From Clostridia bacterium (GTDB taxonomy: Bacteria > Bacillota > Clostridia > DUPQ01): 5,307 bases of DNA. Every line of letters begins with the position of its first letter. The stretch's first letter is position 1. Under the pieces are notes generated by a model, which had not been told where the DNA came from, searched no databases, and saw nothing but the letters and a program-made list of their open reading frames with translations. The stretch is from positions 1 to 5,307 of the forward strand of contig JAQVAJ010000129.1 of assembly GCA_028690885.1 (NCBI GenBank), in the 5' to 3' direction. Of this stretch, positions 1 to 4,751 are shown in pieces. The position numbers and the translations under genes are program-made.

Positions 1-1903
1 CCATCTCATCTCCATTTGTTAGAAGCTTTTCAGAACCATATGCCTGCTGACCTGTATATGAAGGATTATCAATTACTGTTGGTACAGAAAGTTTCAGCAT
101 TTTCATTTTCTCATTCCAGTAAACCTTTACAGTCACTTTAATCTGAGTGCCTTTCTTAGGAAGATGATACCTTAAGCATATAAATGAATTATCATATTTC
201 ATAACGGCTTCTATTACAGTTCTTACAGAACCATCTTCTATTGCTCTAACGCTCTCTATCTGTTTTTCATCAATAATCCCTGAAAAAACATTTCCTTCAT
301 TTATATCCATTACTTTGAAATAACCTTCAGTATTTCTGAAACTCTTTTCTTTATGCGCCCATGAGTTTTCATCATCCTTTATAACTACTGGAAGAAAAGC
401 GTTTTTAGCAATGTAATCAACACCATTTACTTCATATTTATCAATAGTTCCGTTAAGTTTGGATATATGAACTGTAATTTCCTTTGTTTTAAAAATAAAC
501 TTATCTTTTGTCTGTCTGATAACAGGAACTGGCTTAGAATCTATCATCTCTATTCTAGCATCGAATCTGTTTATCTGTCCTGGTTTAAGCTTTGCATAAA
601 ATACTGATTTCTTTCTCCAGTCCACATTGAAGTTTGATGCTTCTCTTTCAACCTGGCATGGCAGTTTTTTACCGTTTTGATATACTACAGGATTAGCAAA
701 TATCTTCTTATTCTTATTCTGATCAGCAAGTTGAAATTCACATTCAACAATATATGGAATTTCATATGGATGAGGATTGTAAACCAATAGAGGAATCTCC
801 CCATCGTTTGCTACTTTCTGTCCTGAACATAAAGACAAAAATGCCTGTGTTTTTACTCTACCAAGTTCTTCAAGTCCGTGTCCTGCTAATGATATTGAAT
901 AGTTCTCAACAGGTTGTATTGCCGACCCGGGAAGAATATCGTGAAATTCCATAAGCAATAGATCTTTTGTAGCTTGCTGTATATTATCTTGAGGATATTT
1001 CATGAGTTTGGAAGATGCAGCATGTGCAGCCATCTTTTCTGTCATGTACAGTTCATTCTCTAATTTCCTATGAAGTTGCTTAATCCTGATCTGAGATGTA
1101 TAACATCCTATATACCTTGGATTCAAGATTCCTTTGTAAATAGGTAGTTGTTTTTCTTTCATCTGTTCAAAATATGCTTCCGGTGTGGAATGAATTATAT
1201 TAAAATCTTCCTCTTCTTTTGCCATTTTAGAAATCTTATCAAAATCTACTCTTGAAGGACCGCCACCATGATTTCCAATCCCCCATAAAACCATTCCTAC
1301 TGGTCTGTTTCTGTTATTTTCCATCCAGCCTTTTATCTTCTGGTCTGCTTCCCCTCTATGTGATTCATATGAGTTATATGCTCTGTTGCACATAATTGTA
1401 TCACCGCTGAAGCCTTCCCATAAAAAATCCTCATCAGGAAGTTCAATCATATCAGGCTCAGGACGACAGAACAGATAAGAATCATATCCGCTGTTTTTTA
1501 AAATATCAACTAATCCTCTTGTATGCCCGAATGCATCAAAATTTATACATGTTGTCGGGAATGTGCCAAATTTCTCCATAAAGTAGTTGCGACCTTCCAG
1601 TATCTGTCTTACAAAACTCTCTCCTGAAGGCATATTGCCATCCGGTTGAATAAACCATCCGCCCATTATATGCCACTTCTTATCTTTAACCAATTTCTGT
1701 ATACGTTTAAAAAGTGATGGCTCGTATTTTTCCACCCATTGATATAAAAGTGCTTCATTGTGGTTGAAAATAAATCCATCATACTCTTCACAGAATTGAG
1801 CGCTTACTCTGAATGTTGAAAGAGTCTCTGCTACTCCTTCTTCAAGTTCCCATAACCATACTGGGTCGATATGAGCGTTACAAACTAAATGCAGATTTTT
1901 CAT
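1..1903 (-). CDS. Glycoside hydrolase family 38 alpha-mannosidase (C-terminus cut by window edge)
   Basis: The frame is open for 634 codons from ATG at 1903-1901 to the left edge with no stop, so this is the N-terminal part of a larger enzyme. GH38 enzymes are retaining, metal-dependent alpha-mannosidases that remove alpha-linked mannose from oligosaccharides. GH38 hallmarks appear in order: NAHIDPVWLWE at residues 9-19 (metal ligands H11 and D13), NFDAFGH with D123 as expected nucleophile and metal ligand, GIGNHGGGPS around H212, GCYTSQIR from G266, and FHDILPGS with H321 as the last expected metal ligand. These roles are by family analogy. The catalytic and middle domains are therefore complete; the beta-rich C-terminal domain is partly present. 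No signal peptide is visible, so it is probably cytoplasmic and acts on imported oligosaccharides. An AAGGAG site (1916-1911) lies 7 nt before the start. It is divergent from the lipid kinase gene. Substrate linkage cannot be read from the sequence. Confidence 0.95.
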   Translation of the reverse strand, partial: MKNLHLVCNAHIDPVWLWELEEGVAETLSTFRVSAQFCEEYDGFIFNHNEALLYQWVEKYEPSLFKRIQKLVKDKKWHIMGGWFIQPDGNMPSGESFVRQILEGRNYFMEKFGTFPTTCINFDAFGHTRGLVDILKNSGYDSYLFCRPEPDMIELPDEDFLWEGFSGDTIMCNRAYNSYESHRGEADQKIKGWMENNRNRPVGMVLWGIGNHGGGPSRVDFDKISKMAKEEEDFNIIHSTPEAYFEQMKEKQLPIYKGILNPRYIGCYTSQIRIKQLHRKLENELYMTEKMAAHAASSKLMKYPQDNIQQATKDLLLMEFHDILPGSAIQPVENYSISLAGHGLEELGRVKTQAFLSLCSGQKVANDGEIPLLVYNPHPYEIPYIVECEFQLADQNKNKKIFANPVVYQNGKKLPCQVEREASNFNVDWRKKSVFYAKLKPGQINRFDARIEMIDSKPVPVIRQTKDKFIFKTKEITVHISKLNGTIDKYEVNGVDYIAKNAFLPVVIKDDENSWAHKEKSFRNTEGYFKVMDINEGNVFSGIIDEKQIESVRAIEDGSVRTVIEAVMKYDNSFICLRYHLPKKGTQIKVTVKVYWNEKMKMLKLSVPTVIDNPSYTGQQAYGSEKLLTNGDEM

Positions 1904-1971
1904 TTAAAAACTCCTTAAAATATTATCAACTTATATTGTAATATATTTAATTGCCTTTTAACAGTATGATA

Positions 1972-2000
1972 TTCAATAACACTACATATTGTGGTATTAT
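1972..2000 (+). promoter_or_regulatory. Weak candidate promoter of the lipid kinase gene
   Basis: TTCAAT (1972-1977, 3 of 6 to the -35 consensus) is followed by a 17-bp spacer and TATTAT (1995-2000, 5 of 6 to the -10 consensus). This would give a leader of about 38 nt before the ATG at 2045. The spacing is ideal, but the -35 is poor and AT-rich DNA yields such matches often, so the call is tentative. The palindrome at 1979-1994 fills the spacer. Confidence 0.3.
1979..1994. promoter_or_regulatory. NrdR-box-like palindrome (possible operator)
   Basis: ACACTACATATTGTGG matches 14 of 16 positions of the NrdR box as I recall it (ACACWATATATWGTGT). NrdR is the zinc-ribbon/ATP-cone repressor of ribonucleotide reductase genes. 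The match sits exactly between the candidate -35 and -10 of the lipid kinase promoter, where a repressor would block polymerase. Against it, NrdR normally binds two boxes about 31-32 bp apart. The DNA at that distance downstream (around 2010-2025) preserves only a partial left half, and neither flanking gene is a usual NrdR target. It could be a different operator or chance. Confidence 0.25.
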
Positions 2001-2044
2001 ATTAAATAATCAGTATATTAGTATACGATAAATCAGGGGGTCTA

Positions 2045-2950
2045 ATGAAGCATCTGTTTATAATCAATCCCATGTCCGGAAACAAAAAAGCAACCGCTTA
2101 CGTACCGGAAATAGAGAAATATTTTAAAAGCAGTGAGCAGGAATACAGTATTGTATACACAAAGTATGCTATGCATGCAAAGGAAATATGTGAAGAATAC
2201 GCAAAAAAGGGTGGATACAGAATATACATAGCAGGTGGAGACGGTTCTGTAAATGAAGCTGCAAATGGTGTTGCAGGATATGACTGCCCTATAGGCATAC
2301 TTCCTGCAGGCAGTGGAAATGATTTTATTAAATGCTTGATGGATTACTCAAATAAAACTGATATAGTTAGACGCACCATTGAAGGTGAAGTAATAAAAAT
2401 TGATGCAATAAAGCTTTTTGATGAGGAAAAATTTAACTATTGCATAAATATTTTGTCTTTAGGTGTTGATGCAGAAGCCGCGTACAACTCTACATATTAT
2501 ACAAGAAAATTCGGGATAACAGGTGTCCCTGCATATCTATTAGGCTTTTTCAAAGCTCTGAATCAAAAGAAAACAAGATTTAAAGTAAAAATAACAATTG
2601 ACGGTCAGGTTGTTCACAATGGTTATGTAATGCTTGCAGCATGTACAAATGGAAAATATTACGGAGGCGGTTTCATACCTGTCCCACATACTTCTTTTAG
2701 TGATGGAATAATTGATATGTGCATAGTTGAAGATAAAAATCTAGCATTTGTATTTTCAGTATTACCTAAATACATGAAGGGAAAACATGCAGGTATAGAC
2801 GGTATCACATTTCCAAAAGGAAAAAGCATATCCCTAGAAAGCGAGGATATGCTTAAAGTTAATATTGAAGGTGAGATAGTGGAAAGAAAAAGTGTAAGGA
2901 TGGAAGTTGTTCCTGGCCTTATAAATGTTATAAAACCTAGAGATTTATAG
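2045..2950 (+). CDS. Diacylglycerol kinase family lipid kinase (YegS/BmrU/DgkB-like)
   Basis: A complete 301-residue protein, the usual length for this family. These kinases phosphorylate a lipid hydroxyl, such as that of diacylglycerol, with ATP at the inner membrane face; in Gram-positives DgkB recycles diacylglycerol left by lipoteichoic acid synthesis. Visible motifs are NPMSG at residues 8-12 (nucleotide-binding start of the catalytic domain), GGDGS at 64-68 followed by N70 and E71 (family signature, usually GGDGT), and GSGND at 89-93. In the C-terminal beta-sandwich domain, DGIID at 220-224 fits the conserved DGxxD segment expected at the active site. There is no membrane segment, in line with a peripheral enzyme. 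An AGGGGG site (2035-2040) lies 4 nt before the ATG, which is close but usable. It is monocistronic here, with a divergent gene upstream and a convergent gene overlapping its end by 14 bp. The lipid substrate cannot be told from sequence: DgkB-type diacylglycerol kinase or another lipid kinase are both possible. Confidence 0.93.
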   Translation: MKHLFIINPMSGNKKATAYVPEIEKYFKSSEQEYSIVYTKYAMHAKEICEEYAKKGGYRIYIAGGDGSVNEAANGVAGYDCPIGILPAGSGNDFIKCLMDYSNKTDIVRRTIEGEVIKIDAIKLFDEEKFNYCINILSLGVDAEAAYNSTYYTRKFGITGVPAYLLGFFKALNQKKTRFKVKITIDGQVVHNGYVMLAACTNGKYYGGGFIPVPHTSFSDGIIDMCIVEDKNLAFVFSVLPKYMKGKHAGIDGITFPKGKSISLESEDMLKVNIEGEIVERKSVRMEVVPGLINVIKPRDL

Positions 2951-3416
2951 TAATATCCTTACCTCTTAATTCATATTTAACATAACTTACTTTCGCAGCA
3001 TCAAACATAAGCTTTGATGCTTTTGTAGTATCTTGATCAGAATACTTATCATCAAGATAAACAACCTTTTTAATTCCTTTTTGTATAATAGCTTTTGCAC
3101 AGTCATTACAAGGAAACAGCGTTACATAAAGTGTGCTTCCCTTTAATCCATAACCATCATAATTCAAAATAGCATTTAATTCTGCATGACATACATATGG
3201 ATATTTTGTGTCTAAAGCCTGCCCTTCTCTTTCCCATGGGAAAACATCATCAGAACAGCCTATAGGCATTCCGTTGTATCCTAACGACAGAACTTTATTA
3301 AACTCATCAACAATACATGCTCCAACGCAGGTATTAGGATCCTTGCTTCTTTTTGAGGACAAGATAGCAATACCCATGAAATACTCATCCCAGGAAATAT
3401 AATCTATTCTTTTCAT
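2937..3416 (-). CDS. dCMP deaminase (deoxycytidylate deaminase, ComEB-like)
   Basis: A complete 159-residue zinc-dependent deaminase converting dCMP to dUMP, the precursor for thymidylate synthesis. The zinc site is plain: H77-A-E79 (H77 ligand, E79 proton shuttle) and P102-C103-x-x-C106 (two cysteine ligands). The N-terminal SWDEYFMGIA at 8-17, the SKDPNT stretch at 24-29 and GYNGMPIG at 46-53 are typical of dCMP deaminases rather than of cytidine, guanine or tRNA-adenosine deaminases. The start is chosen because the family commonly begins with this MKRIDY-type sequence. No good ribosome binding site precedes it: the stop of the zinc-ribbon gene is only 3 bp upstream (TAG-TTT-ATG), so translation is probably coupled to that gene. 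It is the last gene of the mscL cluster. Its final codons overlap the end of the convergent lipid kinase gene, leaving no intergenic room for a terminator. Confidence 0.95.
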   Translation of the reverse strand: MKRIDYISWDEYFMGIAILSSKRSKDPNTCVGACIVDEFNKVLSLGYNGMPIGCSDDVFPWEREGQALDTKYPYVCHAELNAILNYDGYGLKGSTLYVTLFPCNDCAKAIIQKGIKKVVYLDDKYSDQDTTKASKLMFDAAKVSYVKYELRGKDITINL

Positions 3417-3419
3417 AAA

Positions 3420-3755
3420 CTACTCGAACTTATGTCCGCACTTCATACAGGCAACAGCTTCTTTTGGCATTTCAGATTTGCAGTTAGGGCAAATTTTCAT
3501 ATCTTTTGCATCAGCAATCTCTGCTTTTAGAGATTCTATCTGTCCTTGCAAATCGGTAATCTCATCAAACACCTCTTTTGTATCTTCGCCTTTGAAAGCT
3601 TTCTTGCCTGCTTGTTGAAAAAGATTTTCAAGATCAATTTCTAAATCTTTGAGTTTTATAGATAATTTTGTAGTATCAGCAAACTCTTTGGTTTTCTTAA
3701 ATAACTTCTTTCCAGCATTTTCTAATTTTTTGCTGAAATCATCAAACCCGTCCAT
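3420..3755 (-). CDS. Small helical protein with C-terminal zinc ribbon, function unknown
   Basis: A 111-residue protein with two parts. Residues about 1-85 are highly charged, rich in Lys and Glu, and read as amphipathic helices; the segment about 57-85 looks like a coiled coil. Residues 89-110 form a compact zinc ribbon with C89-x2-C92 and C103-x2-C106, separated by ten residues and ending in CGHKF. Such ribbons are common at the ends of clostridial proteins of unknown function and usually serve protein or nucleic acid contacts; nothing here identifies the partner. There is no signal peptide or membrane helix, so it should be cytoplasmic. The start is firm: AAGGAGG (3767-3761) lies 5 nt before the ATG at 3755. 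It lies 34 bp after mscL and 3 bp before the dCMP deaminase gene, so it is very likely cotranscribed with the deaminase and probably with mscL. I do not recognise a named family. Confidence 0.85.
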   Translation of the reverse strand: MDGFDDFSKKLENAGKKLFKKTKEFADTTKLSIKLKDLEIDLENLFQQAGKKAFKGEDTKEVFDEITDLQGQIESLKAEIADAKDMKICPNCKSEMPKEAVACMKCGHKFE

Positions 3756-3789
3756 TTTGACCTCCTTGTAACAAGATAACTATACTACT

Positions 3790-4260
3790 TTACTTCTTTT
3801 CTTTCAATAAATCTCTTATTTCTGTAAGTAATACTTCTTCCTTTGTAGGTACTGGTGGAGCTGGTGGTACTGGTGGTGCTTCTTCAGCTTTTTCTAAAGC
3901 TTCTTTTTTGCGTTTTGCTTCTTCAGCTTTCTGTTTGGCAACAGCAATTAATCTAATTATCAGGAACACGCTCAAAGCTATAATTAGAAAATCAATTATA
4001 AACTGTATAAATGTTCCGTAGTTTACTGATGAAGTTATATTTCCTTCAGTATCAGTTGCCAAAACCCACTTCAAATCGTTAAAACTTACCTTACCCAGAG
4101 CCAAGCCTATTATAGGCATTAAGATATCATTAACGAATGATGAAACGATTTTCCCGAATGCACCGCCTATTATTACAGCTACTGCCAAATCAATTACATT
4201 TCCTTTAGTAATAAATGCCTTAAACTCACTCATCAGACTCCCCTTTTTCTTTTCAGCCAT
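3790..4260 (-). CDS. mscL: Large-conductance mechanosensitive channel MscL
   Basis: A 156-residue MscL, a homopentameric membrane channel that opens under extreme membrane tension and releases solutes during hypo-osmotic shock. The N-terminal helix MSEFKAFITKGNVIDLAVAV (residues 10-29) is the most conserved MscL signature. It leads into TM1 (about 22-50, with the glycine-rich constriction IIGGAFGKIV at 30-39 and NDILMPIIG at 44-52). The extracellular loop is about 56-82 and TM2 about 84-106 (FIQFIIDFLIIALSVF region). A charged RLIAVAKQKAEEAKRKK run then leads to the cytoplasmic bundle. Between this helix and the terminal TEIRDLLKEKK helix lies a proline-rich linker (129-138). MscL proteins are commonly about 120-150 residues, so this one is slightly long because of the linker. 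The start is set by AGGAGG (4272-4267) 6 nt upstream; an in-frame ATG at 4290 would put that site inside the gene and add ten atypical residues. It is first in the cluster with the zinc-ribbon and deaminase genes. Confidence 0.96.
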   Translation of the reverse strand: MAEKKKGSLMSEFKAFITKGNVIDLAVAVIIGGAFGKIVSSFVNDILMPIIGLALGKVSFNDLKWVLATDTEGNITSSVNYGTFIQFIIDFLIIALSVFLIIRLIAVAKQKAEEAKRKKEALEKAEEAPPVPPAPPVPTKEEVLLTEIRDLLKEKK

Positions 4261-4266
4261 ATTATT

Positions 4267-4272
4267 CCTCCT
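4267..4272 (-). promoter_or_regulatory. Ribosome binding site that fixes the mscL start
   Basis: On the minus strand AGGAGG is followed by AATAAT and then ATG at 4260. This is near-ideal strength and spacing and argues for the 156-residue MscL over the 166-residue version beginning at 4290, which has no such site upstream. Confidence 0.85.
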
Positions 4273-4294
4273 ATATATTTTTACTGACATCTTA

Positions 4295-4322
4295 ATTCTA
4301 CTATTAACAGAAATTTTTGCAA
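4295..4322 (-). promoter_or_regulatory. Candidate proximal promoter of mscL
   Basis: On the minus strand TTGCAA (4322-4317, 4 of 6) is followed by a 16-bp spacer and TAGAAT (4300-4295, 5 of 6). Transcription would start near 4288 and give a leader of about 28 nt carrying the AGGAGG site. If real, mscL need not depend on read-through from the distal promoter at 4480-4453, and the RNA between them could be an independent transcript. In AT-rich DNA this is suggestive only. Confidence 0.4.
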
Positions 4323-4345
4323 CAGGTTTATTGATATATTGTTCT

Positions 4346-4395
4346 AAAAAGAAGAAAGATCATCAATCCTGCAGAACGCCGATTTCAGACCTTTC
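4346..4395 (-). terminator. Terminator-like hairpin in the mscL leader
   Basis: GAAAGGUC (4395-4388) pairs with GAUCUUUC (4361-4354) over 8 bp including one G-U. Inside it, AAUC (4384-4381) pairs with GAUU (4368-4365), separated from the outer stem by a symmetric UGA/GAU internal loop. The 3' side runs straight into UUCUUUUU (4353-4346). This layout is that of a factor-independent terminator. The stem is only moderately GC-rich and the apical loop is large (about 12 nt, perhaps closed further by two G-C pairs), so termination may be partial or conditional. Confidence 0.55.
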
Positions 4396-4447
4396 AAAGA
4401 CTCAGCCGGCCAAGAAAAAGGTTTGCACCTTTACCAGCTTCATTGTG
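4346..4447 (-). ncRNA. Structured RNA upstream of mscL: small RNA or riboswitch-like leader, class unknown
   Basis: Downstream of a strong minus-strand promoter, about 100 nt can fold extensively and end in a terminator-like hairpin. AAAGGU (4432-4427) and ACCUUU (4422-4417) make a perfect 6-bp stem capped by the GNRA tetraloop GCAA. GCUGG (4438-4434) and CCGGC (4409-4405) pair around it. A rival pairing joins GCCG (4410-4407) to CGGC (4381-4378). A second AAAGGU (4394-4389) begins the terminator stem and could instead capture the ACCUUU. The segment is visibly richer in G and C than the DNA around it and has no convincing open reading frame with a ribosome binding site. It might be a stand-alone small RNA of about 100 nt, or the sensing leader of mscL. 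I compared it from memory with the c-di-AMP, lysine, c-di-GMP, TPP, fluoride and SRP RNA consensus cores and found no match. Confidence 0.5.
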
Positions 4448-4452
4448 GTTTA

Positions 4453-4480
4453 ATTATATCATTTTATTAACCCATTTCAA
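4453..4480 (-). promoter_or_regulatory. Strong candidate promoter of the mscL leader RNA
   Basis: On the minus strand TTGAAA (4480-4475, 5 of 6) is followed by a 16-bp spacer and a perfect TATAAT (4458-4453). Transcription would start near 4447, about 187 nt before the mscL start and immediately before the structured RNA. This is the best sigma-A-type match on the minus strand of this intergenic region. Confidence 0.65.
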
Positions 4481-4684
4481 TACTATAATTCAAAAGTTAA
4501 AGAAATGTTCACAATTTTAATAACATATTGATAATGATCTTATAAAAGGTATAGAAAATACTTGCTATTCAGAATAAAATGAAAAAATAAAACTGAAACA
4601 ATAAGACAATAATTTATAAGTAAAGATAATTTTATATAACTAAAATGCATAAACACTGTTAGTTTTTCAATAAAGCTTTTTGTC
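4481..4684. other. AT-rich spacer between divergent promoters, nothing recognised
   Basis: About 200 bp of very AT-rich sequence separate the minus-strand leader promoter from the plus-strand phosphoribosyltransferase promoter. A 64-codon minus-strand frame (4734-4540) crosses it but has no ribosome binding site and a composition expected from AT-rich DNA. I see no RNA gene, clear inverted repeat or mobile element remnant. Confidence 0.6.
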
Positions 4685-4713
4685 TTTATACAGATAAACA
4701 TTTGTTGTATAAT
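4685..4713 (+). promoter_or_regulatory. Candidate promoter of the phosphoribosyltransferase gene
   Basis: TTTATA (4685-4690, 4 of 6) is followed by a 17-bp spacer and a perfect TATAAT (4708-4713). Transcription would begin near 4720, about 32 nt before the ATG at 4752, leaving room for the ribosome binding site AAAGGA (4737-4742) and no regulatory leader. Confidence 0.6.
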
Positions 4714-4751
4714 ATATATGTTGAAAAGAAGCATTGAAAGGATGCGTGAAT

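Larger units (their letters stand above)
1904..2044. other. Divergent intergenic region between mannosidase and lipid kinase genes
   Basis: This 141-bp, very AT-rich spacer must carry the promoters of both flanking genes. On the minus side the only candidate -10 is TACAAT (1940-1935), with no convincing -35, so the mannosidase promoter is unresolved. On the plus side a weak promoter and an embedded palindrome are listed separately. Near the plus-strand gene, GTATA and TATAC (2013-2026) form a 5-bp inverted repeat around TTAG, too short to interpret. I see no terminator or RNA gene here. Confidence 0.6.

Noticed and set aside
754..954. 66-codon plus-strand frame
   Set aside because: It lies wholly within the mannosidase coding sequence on the opposite strand, has no ribosome binding site and matches no family.
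2098..2298. 66-codon minus-strand frame
   Set aside because: Antisense shadow of the lipid kinase gene, covering its GGDGS motif region.
3208..3402. 64-codon plus-strand frame
   Set aside because: Antisense shadow of the dCMP deaminase gene.
4261..4290. Longer MscL starting at 4290
   Set aside because: The extra ten residues are atypical and the AGGAGG at 4272-4267 would fall inside the gene; the start at 4260 fits family and signal.
4354..4395. Kink-turn formed by CUGA and UGAUGA
   Set aside because: The two boxes are present, but aligning them with a three-nucleotide bulge leaves C opposite C and U opposite U in the flanking helix; a symmetric internal loop fits better.
4346..4447. Known riboswitch or housekeeping RNA (c-di-AMP ydaO, lysine L-box, c-di-GMP, TPP, fluoride, SRP RNA)
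   Set aside because: Short resemblances such as GGUGCAAAC to the L-box or to c-di-GMP cores do not extend to the rest of the conserved motifs, and the SRP apical signature is absent.
4526..4546. Fur-box-like GATAATGAT near 4530
   Set aside because: Only one of the hexamers fits and neighbouring genes are not iron-related.
4540..4734. 64-codon hydrophobic minus-strand frame, possible small membrane protein or toxin
   Set aside because: No ribosome binding site precedes its ATG, it overlaps the plus-strand promoter, and its Ile/Leu/Phe/Lys/Tyr-rich content is what random AT-rich DNA encodes.
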